The position numbers were made by a program, and so were the translations under genes. Below are positions 33,133 through 45,083 of a stretch of 64,000 nt of DNA, one piece after another. The notes under the pieces are model-generated. The model was not told the DNA's origin. It saw nothing but the letters and a program-made list of their open reading frames with translations, and searched no databases. Origin of the DNA: Pascua guehoae (lineage: Eukaryota; Basidiomycota; Tremellomycetes; Trichosporonales; Trichosporonaceae); NCBI GenBank assembly GCA_001600415.1, contig BCJX01000002.1:3055165-3119164 (forward strand), written 5' to 3'. Position 1 is the first letter of the stretch. Every line of letters starts with the position of its first letter.

Positions 33133-35904
33133 ATGGGCACCGCGAAATACGACACATCGCCGCCGGCGTCGACGACGGTCCTGCCCGTCCACATGCACGC
33201 TGGACCGAGCCGCAGCGCATGCCCGAGCCGGAGCCATACGCCGGAATCAGCGAGGTACCCTCGCTCACACCTGGAGGGGGACGTCGAGGCATGCCCGTCG
33301 TACGGGTACGCCCCGCGCGACGGCGACCGGCTCTCGCCCCTCTCGCGCCTGGCGCTGCGGGCGCGGCGCATCCCCTTGGTCGCGCGGGCGTGGGACCGGG
33401 TCGACTGGGTGCTCGGCCCCCGCGTGCCGACCGACAGTGGGCGGTCGCCGCCCTCGTCCCCCGCGCTCGAGTTTGCCCTCACCCTCCCGGGTTTACATGT
33501 CGCCCCCCGCCCAGTGGACGCGGCGGCGACGCGCATCACGAAGCGGTACCGTCTGCATTATTTGTGGTTGCCGTATTTGCTCGTTTGGGCCGCGGGGCTC
33601 GTCCTCCTCACACGCGCGGCGTACTATCTCCCCGAGTCGCCTGTTATGCTCGGATGCACGAGCTCGTACTGGGAGGACTGGCCGCCAGATGCCTGCGGCC
33701 TCGACGGCCAGGACTGCGCGCCCGCCCTCGAGCCGGGCACGTATCGGTGTCCTGCGGGGTGCCAGGCGACTCCCCTGGGTAATCCGCGCTGGGTCGGCGG
33801 GAATACGACGAATGGCGTGCCCTTGATCGTTGGCGGAGGGGATGGGGTATATAGGTGAGTGCGAGGCGAGGGGGCGAGTGTGAGGCAAGTGTGAGGCGAG
33901 TGCGAGGAAAGTGTAGGGCGAGTGCGAGGAGTCGAGGCGAGTGCTGAGGGAGACAAGAGACGAGTACTTGGGTGCAAGACGGGTCAACGGGTGAACAAGG
34001 GGGTCGAGTAGTCGAGCAGACCACGAGACACGAGTGGCCCCAAGCAGCGCCGAGTTACGAGTGAGGTCGTGTGCAGCCTCCAGCACTTGAGACTGTGGCC
34101 CTCGTTGCTGGACGAGCGTTATGCTGGGCAAGTGCGAGCCGCGCTGAAGTGGTGCTGGGGAGTGCAAGTTGTGCTCTGCCATGGGTGCACGAGTACACGC
34201 CGCACGCACTGCACTGTGCGTCGTCCCGACCAAGGGCAGTGCTTGAAGCTGCTGGTCAGCAGTGCCGCTCAGACGCACCCCGGCGGCTGCGGGAGTCTTG
34301 ACTATCGTGCACTGCACGATTGTGCCATGCCTTTCGTCGGCAGGGTGATTGTTGACGGTCGGTGTGGGGTTGCAGACGCACGCTGCATCCTCCCTCCTCG
34401 TTGCATGAAAACATGCAGGCGTCATGGCACCAGAGGCCGTACCCAAACAGACATGGGCAGTGCGACTGTGCCATGGCTAGCCCAGGGGTGCTAGTTCGCC
34501 TCACCCAAGCCCGTCGTGCTAGCGGCGGAGGTTGTCCTCCACAGCGTCTATTCTGCGAGTGTTTGTGCAGCCAAACACCACAGTAGCTGGTACTATCCTG
34601 GCAACCTCACACACCTCTCGCCTTTGCGGAGCGCTTCCTCCCCCCTTCCCACACACCCCGCGCTGGTACCGAAACTTACCCGCAGGGCCGACTCGTGGAT
34701 CTGTCCCGCGGCGGTACACGCGCGCGCCATCTCGCCCACGTTTGGCGGATGCATCACGCTATCGCCTCTACCATATCCCTCCGGTGCGTCAAACTACGTG
34801 GGCGTGCGCGGGGGCTCGGGGCTGCGCTCGATGTCGTTTGCCCCCCACTTCCCCGCCGCATTCACGTTGGCGGGTGCGGGGTCATCCGCGTCGTGCATCG
34901 ACTACCACTGGCCCATGACGGCGTACAATGTCATTATGCTGTTTGTCTTTACGGCCCTGTTCGCGCCCGCGGCCGTGGTGCAGGCGGCCGTGCTCGTCGT
35001 GCTGGGATACCTCCACATTGTGCTGGCGGGGGACCCGCGTATGCGCCCGCCCGACTGGAGCTACATTCTCGGCGGCGCCGTCCCCGTCCTCCTCGCAGGC
35101 TACTGGATGTGGAAGGTGAGCCTGCGCCGGACCCTCTCGGCGTTTGTCGCACAGGGCCTCCCGCTCGAAATGGCCATTTGGCAGGGATTCGGCTTCTGGG
35201 TCGGCGAGGAGAGCAGTACCCTCTTTGCCCGCATTCCCATCTCGCGTCTCGGCTATGGCGCCCTGTCCCCGGGCGGCATCGTGGCACTCACCCTCATCGT
35301 GGTGCTCGTGACCGCCGTCGTGGTCGTGCAGGCCCTCGAGATGCGGCGCGCGGGCCTGCTCCGGTACTATCTCAAGCGCTACATCTGGCTCGTGCCCATT
35401 CTCATCGTCCTCGCCAATCTCGGAAACGGGTACTATCTCCGCCTGCACCACTATCTCATCTCCCTCGCGGGCATGCCGGTCGTCTCGCTCCCCAACCGCA
35501 TCAGCCTCTTTGGACAGGCATTCCTCCTCGCGTGGTTCATGGACGGCGTCGGCAGGTGGGGGTGGGCGAGCATTGTCGAGAGCGCGGCCACACTCCTCGG
35601 CGACGCAAATCTCGGCACAGCACTCCCTGCCCTCGTGGCAGCCACGGCAAACTCACTCTCGTGGCCGCCCGCAAACGCCACTCTTGTCGATGCGGGCTTT
35701 TCCGCCGTCCGCGTCATGCTCGACGACGTGCTCGTCCGCACCAACTTCACTGGCACCTTCTTCAACATTACAGACGTGACGACAGACCTCGCCGTAGACC
35801 ACTATTTCCGCATTGCCTACGTCGCCAATGGCACCAGCCTCGACTACTCGCATCCCGTGACGTGGTTTGCGTCAAACCAGTCCTGGGGCTCGGTGGACAT
35901 TTAG
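33133..35904 (+). CDS. LCCL-domain polytopic membrane protein
   Basis: 646 aa from two exons (33133-33854, 34686-35904; junction in phase as V-Y-R-A-D-S). The cytosolic N-terminus is Ser/Pro/Arg-rich. A first transmembrane segment (LPYLLVWAAGLVLLTRAAYYL) is followed by an extracellular LCCL domain with its Cys pairs: CGLDGQDC, YRCPAGCQ, then after the intron YRADSWICPAAVHARAISPTFGGCITL. The remaining ~370 residues form about seven more hydrophobic segments (NVIMLFVFTALFAPAAVVQAAVLVVLGYL, GGIVALTLIVVLVTAVVVVQAL, WLVPILIVLANLG, FGQAFLLAWFMDGV) and a luminal or extracellular tail with many N-glycosylation sequons (NATL, NFTG, NITD, NGTS, NQS). The domain pairing is known in basidiomycetes; function is unknown. 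The domain is split by an 831-nt intron. Confidence 0.85.
33856..33960. repeat. GTGAGGCGAGTGCGAGG tandem tract inside the LCCL gene intron
   Basis: Directly after the donor site, roughly ten imperfect copies of a 10-base GCGAGTGTGA/GCGAGTGCGA unit. Because GTGAG recurs, the tract supplies several alternative donor-like sites. Confidence 0.7.
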
Positions 35905-36173
35905 ACGAGGCCACAGTCGACAAAGTGGCTTTCAAAAAGGAAAAGGACCTTGCCGCCTACCATCTTGGGCATCATCGACGCCTGCATCCTTTACATCTTA
36001 GACATGTTCAATTGTACCGTTGTATTGTACAGAGTATACGTAGAGCACATGCACACACGCTCATTCTCGTTTCCGCAGTGGTTGCTGGGGCTAGAGCCCG
36101 CTCCCGAGTGGATCGCTCTGCGCTGCAATCGTCAGCACTGCACTGCTGTCCTTGGCCACACGCCCGCCTGTCC

Positions 36174-39100
36174 TCAGGCACACTCCCTCCTGTCCTCGGC
36201 CACACTTATCTCTCTGCACTTACACATAAACGCGACATCCCCGTCATCACACACAAAACTGCCCAGCTCATACTCGTTGTCGCTGCTCCGCTCATCGTCA
36301 GACACGAGAACAGCCTGGCGTGCCTTTGCCAAAAATGCCGTACGCCGGTCCACCCCAGTCGTGCCAAACGCAAGTCCAGCACGAGCCCCCGCCTGCGTCG
36401 ACAAGCCCGCTGCATACACTGCGCGCTGGTTGTAGCCCTTGGGCGCCTGCGTAGCGGCAAAGTCGCCCGCGAACCGGCGGTCAGACTCGGACTCGGTCCC
36501 TGAAGACTCGTCGCTCGACTCGGAACCAGACACGCCAGCGTCCAGGTCAAGCTAGGTTGTTAGTTGATCATCTTCCAAAGATGCACACGGGACGCACCAT
36601 TTCCGCGACATTGGGTCGTGGGCGCCGACGCACCGCGGGGCTGTCGGGGTCACGCCTCCGGCGTAGGCGTTGAAGGGGCGCAGGAGAGGCAGGGCTGTCC
36701 TCACTCGTCGCCGGCACAGCGATGCGACGTCCACGGTGACGCACAGGAAACGGAGTCGGCTCGGTGGTTGCCGTCAGCGGAGACTGGGGTGGGCGGGACG
36801 GTGTGTCGAACACGCCGGTGCGACGTGGCGAGCTTGGTACAAGAGGCGGCGGCATGGATGCAGCGGCGGACGCTGAGGTACGGCCTGACGGACGCAGTGG
36901 GCGTGACAAACCCAAACGGCGGGGTTCGGCTGCCGGAGGAGGAGACGGAGACTGTGGGACAGCGGATGCGACCATGTCGTCATCATCGTCATCCTCCCAG
37001 CTCAGGTCGATTACCTGGCTGAACCCAGCAGCCGCAGCCGTGCGAGGGGTAAGCTTGTTTGACGGGGGGCGCGTGCACATTGGCGAGTCAAAAAGGCTCT
37101 TCGATGGCGAGAGCTCCGAGTTGACCAAAGCCGATACCTTCACTCGGGGACTTCTGGGTGGTGAACTCTTCATTGGCGAGCTCAGTTGCGAGCTTACACC
37201 AAGGAACAGCGGCTCTGGCGTGCGTTCACGCACAATGCCCTCGGTGTTGAAGAAGTCCATCGCCATGCGGTTTAATGTGAGGCTGCGATGTTCGGCTTCC
37301 TTCTCCGAGTCTTCTTCTGGAGGCGTCGTGGCGCGACGGCTAGACACTGAAGAAGACTTGGCGGAGGACTTGGACTTTGCGGACGAATTGGCCTTCGCTT
37401 TAGTCGCGTGCTTGCTTGATTTGGCCTTCTTCGCGCCCCTCGCACTCGCCGTCTTCTTCTTCGGCTTGGGTCCAACGCGTCCACTCGCAACCTTTCCGTA
37501 CAGCAACTCCTCATCTCCCCCTTCCAGTTCCTCCCCTTCCTCCTCCTCGTCCTCCTCGTCCTCCTCGTCCTCCTCATCATCACTGTTGGCACGCCCACGC
37601 TTCTTCCCCTTCTGCTTCTGCTCACGCAGCAGTTCTGCCACGGATTTGAACCCCGTGGGTGCATCGTCTGGAATCTCGAACCCGCGCTTCCGCTTCGCTG
37701 GTGGGGCTTTCGACTTTGCCTTCTCCGACGCAGCAGCGAGCTTGCGCTTCTTCTTCTGGTCCGCAGGATCCCAAGGGTCGACGTCCATCATGTCCTCGAC
37801 GCACTTCGGTAACGGGCCGGGCGGTAGGAGACGCTCGACATCCTCAAACAGCTCGAGATTGCGGCTGTGAAGAATCTCTTCTTGGATGTCGCGGTGGGTT
37901 CGTTGCGCCGTGTCCCAGTTCGAGTCCTCGCGGTCCTCAGACATTAGGACATGGACGTATCCGTCGCGCTTGCGGCCTGTACGACCAATTCGTTGAAGCT
38001 GGTCATGTCAGCTATTGACTGACGATGCCAGCTCACAAGCTTGATCGATTGCTTCGGCATGTCATAGATGACAACAAAGTCTACCTCGCCAATGTCAAGG
38101 CCTTCCTCGCCGATAGACGTTGCTACGAGAATGTTAAACTTGCCCTCCTTGAACTCGTTGATTGTCTGTGGTCAGCCAAGGGTTGACAAGCTGTGCCCAC
38201 CCTTTTCTGCTCCTTTTGGTTGAAGCCCTTATCCCGTTCCTGCTTGCCTTGGGATTGACCGACAAACTTGGTCGCTCGGAGGAGACCAGGATGCTCGTTG
38301 AGCATGTCCTGAGTGGGTTAGTAACGTGGACGGACTTGACCACCCACGACAACATCCAAAACACAATCCCGGTACGAGCAGAAGACCATTGCGCGTGTGT
38401 CATTCTTGACGCCGTGGACTTTCTCGTCCTCTTCTGCCTGAGCAAAGTACCCCAGGAGCTGAGACGTTAGTCATGTGTGACCAGGATCGAACATGGCCGA
38501 ACCAGCGCACCAGTTCAAGGGCTTTATGCATCTTTGGGTGCTTGTCCGCCTTTGTCTTTCCATTTCGTCCCAAGTCGATGTCGCGCAGCTCCCCCCCAAC
38601 GTCACCCAGGAGACGCTGAAACTCGATGTTGTTGCGGATAGATCCAGCCGCGGCGCGCGAGTTGCCCTTTTTGCCGTCCTTCGTTGTACCGCCTGCAATC
38701 TCCAAGAGGGTCGTGTGGAACATGCCAAGAGAGAACTCGAGCTAGGGGTCAGCGTTCGCATTGCACGGCACCCACCAAGTTGAGCATCGCACGTGCCATC
38801 TTCTCAAGATTATTCAGCGGGCCAAATGCCCATCCCATTCCCGAGCTGCGGTCACGCCCAAGTTCCATGCGCTTCGCAGTCAGACGGAATGGGCGAAGGC
38901 GCTTCGCATCCAAATCGCGTTCCGTGAGAATGTTCCTCTCGACTAGCTTTTGGATATATGGCTGGATGTTAATGAACGGCCAGACAGTGGTAACTCACCC
39001 GCATCAGCATTGCCCAACGATCTCGCAACTCTTCAATCACTTGCCCCATTCGAACAATGTGTTTCTCCGTCCGCTGAAGTGTCAGCTTGGCAGGCGCCGG

Positions 39101-40638
39101 ACGAAAGAAAGGATAGCTGCACACCTTTTCGTTCATGTACTTCCGAATCTCAGGCGCTTCTGCTTCTCGGATTTCGATACGGCTGATGTGCAGAGCGTCA
39201 ACAACACCTTGAACTTTTGGGACATCGCCTCCGGGAGTCGCAGTCAGGGCGAGAACGCGGAAGTAGGGGTGATGCGCGGTGATGTAAGCAAGAATGGTCG
39301 TGTAAGCATATGATCCCGAGGCTTTGTGAGCCTCATCTGCGTGTCAGCTGCGATCCTCATTTATCCAGCTCACCAAACACAGCAAGAACAATGTCCTGTG
39401 GGTCCACTGCTCCACGCTTCAGGTCATTGTCGAGAGTCTGAGGCGTGCAGTAGAACACGCGGCGTTCATCCCACTACAACGTCAGCAGGATCTCATAGGT
39501 GTACGCAAGACTCACAAGCTTTTCACGCTCCTTGGCGGACACGTTAGCCCCTGTCATGACGGCAGCATCGGCACTTGGAATGCCACATGTGAGCTGACAC
39601 GCCTCGATCTGCTGATTGACGAGTGGCCGCGTCGGTGCAAGAAAGACAATCTTGCCAGTCGGAAACCAACGATAGACTGTGTGGGTTAACGAGACCCAGG
39701 GTGAAGAACCCACAGTTGAGCATCACAACGCCTGCGATGAAGGTCTTCCCCAGACCGGTCGGGAGCGCTACCAGACAGTTGTCCGTGAAGCACGATCGGA
39801 TGATGTCATACTGGTAGTCACGCTTGGGGTGGTTGATGGGATAGAGGTAGTCTCCGATGGTCGTATTGCTGTAATTGTGCCGTTGTGGGCCATATGCTTT
39901 TGCTGATGAGATATCAGTAACGGGGCACATGCTGATTCACATCCCCAACTCACAAGTGTCGACAAGTGGCTTGGGATCGGGCGCTAGCGGTTCGCCCCAG
40001 TCATCCTCCTCATCCTCGTCGTCTTCATCGTCTCTGGCTTTTCCCTTCCCCTTCTTCTTATTCTTGTCGGCGCTCATTCTCCGTCCACTTTGTGCAAACG
40101 CAGTTCGGTCCCACCGTTTTCCCTTGGTGTACTGAGGTTCGCGCCGAAAGCCCAAATGGGTTTGTAATAAGATCTGCCCGCTGGGTGTCCTGCCCCATCC
40201 GCCCGACGCCTTGGCGGCCTTGCCGCTGGTCGTTCGTTGGAGAGTGCGCCCGACTCCCGATGAGGGAATCACATATCGGTTGGGGGAAGGGGGTTTACGT
40301 GCCACTGCGTCGATTTGTTCCAAGCTTTCGGCCGTGAATGACATGTCTCCAAAGTCGTCAGAGCTGGGGTGCGGCATCGGTGGACGCGGGAGCCGTACGC
40401 CGAGCGCGGCAGCTCGGCGCGAAGGGCCGGCATTGGAGTCGGCTCGGCTGAATGGTCGTGGATGATGGTTGGAGGATCTGGAGAGCTGCAATGGTCGGTG
40501 GGAGGGGGCGGTGGGCGCAGCCGTTGTTCGAGTTGGTGCGATGTGAGCAGCGCGCGCCTCGATGTCTTCGACGGCGCGGAGGAAGGATTCGTCGACGGCG
40601 AACGCGTCAAAGTCGTCGTCGTAGTCGGACATTTTCAA
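36174..40638 (-). CDS. MPH1: ATP-dependent 3'-5' DNA helicase, FANCM/Mph1 family
   Basis: DNA repair helicase that remodels stalled forks and D-loops. Starts [28 protein letters not shown] at 40638 (a second Met two codons later is equally possible). Spliced core: [40 protein letters not shown] (Q motif and Walker A), [50 protein letters not shown] (DEAH box), [16 protein letters not shown], then the Mph1/FANCM insertion ([57 protein letters not shown]), helicase C ([82 protein letters not shown]). The C-terminal ~560 residues are Lys/Glu/Ser-rich and disordered, ending in an acidic [11 protein letters not shown] segment typical of the Mph1 tail. About a dozen exons. Confidence 0.9.
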
Positions 40639-41264
40639 GACTCAAAAGGCATAATGGGTTGAGGGGAGTATAGGGTGTATAATGTGATGAGAAGAGGCGA
40701 TGGAAGACTGGCAAGGTGTCGGGTTCAAGATTGTTGACGCACAACAACTGTCTTGGTTGAGGTGGACGCGCCATGTTTTTACCTCCACCTCAGCCACGTG
40801 GACCACGTGGGTGACTACTGTACTGTGAGTAGGCACCCCTGAGATTAGATTTGTTGTAATGCTTGTAAATGATTTGCTTGAAATTCAAATGGTGATCGGT
40901 CGTTGCACCGAAGTCGGCCAACCCACCGTGCGCAAGAGTCGGCGTTCGCCGATCGTGCCGATAGTGGGCGCAGAGGCAAGGCAGTGCTCGATACGGAGCT
41001 GTGTAGCGGAACTTGACATCCAACGCGTTGGGACCCGCGCGCATGCAATGCGAGTCGACTTGGGTATTCTTAGTACTCGACTCGGAACATCACATCGCGC
41101 ATCTCTAAATCTCGAGGCCGTGCTACTGGACAATCCATCACGATCATTTGTCAGCAGAACATGCAGCTACCCGCGTCCGACTCCACCTCTGACCCGACTC
41201 TGTACATAAACATGTGAGCTCTCCGGCAGCCACACCACCACGGCAACCAACTGACTGAAGTACC
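40639..41264. other. Shared divergent promoter of the helicase and fusion genes
   Basis: 626 bases between divergent ATGs. Contains two CACGTG boxes (40795, 40804). The fusion-gene-proximal 300 bases show nothing recognisable. Confidence 0.5.
40795..40809. promoter_or_regulatory. Pair of CACGTG E-boxes, starts 9 bases apart
   Basis: GCCACGTGGACCACGTGGG: two perfect CACGTG palindromes at 40795-40800 and 40804-40809, each followed by GG or G. CACGTG is the site for fungal bHLH factors such as Cbf1, which in yeast regulates sulfur amino-acid genes. It lies about 160 bases upstream of the helicase ATG and 455 bases upstream of the fusion gene. Which gene it serves is unknown. Confidence 0.45.
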
Positions 41265-44200
41265 ATGCCGAGCGACGACAATCCCAGCCCCACCTTTGAC
41301 TGTTAGTCGCCGATAGAGGGAGGAGCCGTGCGCCACCATGGCACCCCACGGACATTGTCGCTGACCGCAGTGTTCGTCTATGGTACCCTAATGGTCCCAG
41401 CCATCCTCCTGAGGGTGGTGGGCCATGACGGTGCGAGTCTCAAGTTCCAGGATGCGTTGCTTTCGGTGAGTGATGGTGTGTTTGAGCGGGAGGGATGAGT
41501 GGTGTGATATGGATTGGCTGATGTGGTGGTGCGGCGTGGTGCTGATAAGGAACTCTGGTGAGGTTGTATTCTTCTGACACGCAGGACTTTACGCGTCATC
41601 ACGTCAAGGATGAGGACTACCCCGCCATTATCGGCAAAGAGCAACTAGGCGTTCTCCTCGGCGAGTCTGCGGTGTAAGTTTGAATGAAACGGCTCGTAGA
41701 ACCAGACGGACGCTACAGGTAGGCATTTACTGATAACAGCAAACTCACCCCTGACGAGTTGTCGACGCGCGGCACCCTCGTTTCCGGCCTTACCGCCATG
41801 GATATGAAACTCATCGACGTTTTCGAGTCGACTGTGAGTTATTCTGGATCCAATAGGCAGTCGTGTCTCCACCGTACAGCAACTAATGCATCAGGAATAC
41901 GCCCGAAAGGAGGTGACGGTGCAGACATTCAGCCAGCCCGCACCTCTCAGCGACCTGCCTCCTGAACTCCTGGACCCCGCAAAGCGCACCGCCAACCCCA
42001 AGGCGACAGGCAAGGCGAATGCCATCGTCTATCTCTGGACCGACCCTGTGGAGAGGCTCACCCCTGGCGTGTGGAGGTGAGTTATCTTCTGACGGGTGTG
42101 GGGTCTGCATCGTGCAGGCGGAATCGTCCGTTGCCATGGGTAATCGTGTGCAAGTTTGAGGGGCACAAGGGCTAAGTGCTTAAGATGTGGTGCACGGCAG
42201 TGGTCGATAATGATAACTAGACGAACGGAACATGTCGATAATCCAGAGAAAGGTTGGATAACTAACCTGTCCCAGCTTTGCAGAGTTCCTTCGCGACAAG
42301 GCGGCGGACTGGGCAGGCGCGTCCAACGAATACGCAGAGGTTGACGCTGCGCGCGAATCGACTCGGTTTGGTGTGGACGACGATGGTGTCGTCGGCCGCC
42401 GTGTTGAAGGGTTCCCCGACTTTGGACACAACATGAAGAAGTACTGGGGCTTTGGGGATGACTGTGAGCGGCTCATCAAACTTGTCGTATGACACAAGCT
42501 AATGCAATCCCAGGGGTCTGCACCAACCATGGTTAGTGTTTGGAAGCGTGCACTCGGACATTCACATCTACTACCTCGAACCTACTGCCTGGAGCAATGT
42601 CGCCGGTGCCCCCCTACATGTATTCGATCGAACGCCAACTGACACACACAGGCTCATACGGTTCGCCACCTCTTCCTGTCGTCGAGGCGCGGGAGAAGCT
42701 CGCACGCGAGATTGACCAGCGCGTAGACGTCTGGATGCGTCGTAAGATTGAGCCCATGCTGGACCAGGTGCGCGCCGACCTTGCCCCGATTGTGAATGCA
42801 GACCGCGACGAGGTCGTCATTGTGCCCAACGCGACGCATGGGATCAACACCATTGCGACCAACATTGACTTTAACGATGGGGACATTATCGTTGTCTGTG
42901 AGTAGGTTGGGGCCTGTGTGCAGAAGGTTGAGGGTAGTGTCTAGTTGTGTGCGGAGGGTGGTTGCGGCGAGCTGGGTGTGAGGCAGAGTGCTCCAACTTT
43001 CTTCGGCGGATCCCCAGCTGACCTCAGACGCGTCAACCTACGGCGCCGTCTCGCAAACGATGAAGTACCTGTGCGACCGACACCCGCGTATCCGCCTCGA
43101 GGTGGTCCTCGTGACCTTCCCGTGCCTGCATGCGGACATTGTCAAGGCGACCGAGGCCGTGTTGGCAAAGTACAACCAGCCGACGGGGCGGGTGCGCGGC
43201 GGTGACGCTCCTGCGTCGCCGACGGGCGTCACGGCCGACGAGCGCGTGCGCCTGCTCGTCATTGACTCGATCGCGTCCACCCCAGGCGTCATCTATCCGT
43301 GGGAGCAGGTCGTGGGCCTGTGCCACCAATACGGCGTGCTTTCGCTCGTCGACGCGGCCCACTCGATCGGCCAGCACCATGTGGACCTGCACAAGACGGA
43401 CCCAGACTTTTTCGTCACAAACTGCCACAAGTGGCTCACGTCGTGCGTTTGGCTTACTACTCACTCCCCCTTCGCTGCCCACCTGCTGACAACGCAGACA
43501 CCGAGGCGCGGCCCTCATGTACGTGCCCTTCCGGAACCAGCGGCTCGTCCGCTCGTCCTTCCCCACGGGCCACTTTTACGAGTCGGAGCGATACCCCACC
43601 GAGGGCGGTAACCACCCGTGGACGTTTGCGCGCCAGGTGAGTTTGGCGAGCACGTACCCGGCCATCGCATAGCAAACGGAGCATCGGAAAAGGCGCGTAG
43701 CAAGTCGTCCGTGTCGAAAGAAACGGAGTGACGCGGCGCCTAGTGGCCTTCCCCCACGCTACCATCCTCTGTCTATCGTTGCCCAAACGCACACGCCGAC
43801 CTTCCCCAACCCCACTTGCATTCAGCAACTCAACCAATCCCCTCCACAACCAACACAACCACTCCGCCGACGATTGCTAACCACCCTAGTACTCGTGGAA
43901 CGGGACGGCCGACTTTACATCCTTCCTGACAGTATCGGACGCGATCCGTTTCCGCCAGCGCATCGGCGGCGAGGACCGCATCATTGCATACAACCACTCG
44001 CTGGCGGTCGCGGGCGCCAAGCGCGTCGCCAAGCGCTGGGGCTCGCGCTGGATGGAGAATGACAAGTGCGAGCTGACGGCGTGTATGGTGAGTTGGAGTT
44101 GGGTGGGGTTTGTGGGCATAGTGACAGATCGCACTGGGGAGGGGGGACTTTCCTGACATTGAATACCTCTCCCTTCGAGCAGTGTACCACAAAGTGGGGT

Positions 44201-44755
44201 GCAAGGACCAGATTGCCTCCCACCGCATCCAGTCTCCCACACCAGACCCTGGTTTGGACAACCTGCCTCGCGTAGCCACAATCATCTCCCTCTCCCGTCT
44301 CCCACCGCCACAATCCCTCTCCCTTTCCCCTCTCTCCCCCTCCCTCTCCTTCCTTGCCCCCNNNNNNNNNNNNNNNNNNNNNNNNNNNNNNNNNNNNNNN
44401 NNNNNNNNNNNNNNNNNNNNNNNNNNNNNNNNNNNNNNNNNNNNNNNNNNNNNNNNNNNNNCCCCCCCCCCAACCTCTTCCCCACTAACAAGCCCAGTTC
44501 AACATCCAGCTCCCGCGCGTCCCCGTCCCAACGGACACGTACGAGCTCGCCCAGCTCCAGCGCTTCATGGAAGACACTCTGATGTACGAGTACTCTACCT
44601 TTGCGTCGCCGTACATCCACAACGGCAGCTGGTGGGTCCGGTTCAGCGCCCAGGTGTGGGTCGAGCTCGGCGACTTCGACTATGTCGCCGACGCCTACCT
44701 CGACATTATCGAGCGTGTCGCAAAGGGAGAGTATCGGAATGCCGTGCCGTTGTAG
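41265..44755 (+). CDS. Fusion protein: AIG2-like (GGACT/GGCT-type) domain + class V PLP enzyme (isopenicillin N epimerase-like)
   Basis: Twelve exons (41265-41301, 41371-41465, 41585-41673, 41740-41833, 41895-42076, 42276-42463, 42514-42531, 42652-42897, 43028-43442, 43498-43636, 43890-44087, 44498-44755) join with every phase consistent into 652 aa. Residues 1-200: AIG2-like cyclotransferase fold (LFVYGTLMVPAILLRV, YPAIIGKEQ, RGTLVSGLTAMDMKLIDVFES, EYARKEVTV, AIVYLW, FAEFLRDKAADW). Residues 220-650: fold-type I class V aminotransferase of the isopenicillin N epimerase / cysteine desulfurase type (FGHNMKKYWGFGDDW, CTNHGSYGSPPLPVVEARE, PNATHGINTIATNI, STYGAVSQTMKYL, LLVIDSIASTPGVIYPW, LVDAAHSIGQHHVDL, PLP Lys in TNCHKWLTS, HRGAALMYVPF, SWNGTADFTSFLTV). 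The last intron holds the second assembly gap. In known families AIG2 domains act on gamma-glutamyl amines, and relatives of the PLP part include C-S lyases. The joint reaction is unknown. Confidence 0.85.
44362..44461. other. Assembly gap (100 N) in an intron of the fusion gene
   Basis: Fixed-length gap between CCTTGCCCCC on the left and a CCCCCCCCCC run on the right. It falls in the last intron (44088-44497), so it does not interrupt coding sequence in this model. Confidence 0.9.
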
Positions 44756-45083
44756 ACTGGATGGTAGACTGCAGGGTTAGAAAGGTTCAGATGGAAATGC
44801 AGCTTGGATACGTGATGCCTATTTCGACGTGGGGGAGAGCACGCGTTGGGTGTGGGAGGGGCGGGTTGTGCGTACCACCCGCTAACGCATGGTCTCGGGG
44901 GTTTGCTGTAGAAAACCCCAGGTAACCCAGCCAAGTACAGCGACGGCAAGAGCAGGTCATATGTCAGCTGCGGACGGGCCGAGACGGATCGAAATTGATA
45001 AAGTGACATTATAACACCAATTACGTCCTGGCCCAGCAACCCAGGATAGCATCTATGATCTATGGAAGCGGGATGCACGTCGG
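44756..45083. other. Convergent intergenic region
   Basis: 328 bases between the ends of the fusion gene and ARL2, which face each other. Nothing recognisable beyond presumed 3' UTRs. Confidence 0.4.

Noticed and set aside
36764..37870. 368-codon plus-strand Ser-rich frame
   Set aside because: Antisense of the disordered tail of the helicase. The poly-Ser run mirrors the Glu/Asp run of the real protein.
42540..42905. Independent start of the aminotransferase at ATG 42540 or 42597
   Set aside because: Those codons fall inside the intron 42532-42651. Starting there would lose the conserved N-H-G motif supplied by the upstream micro-exon.
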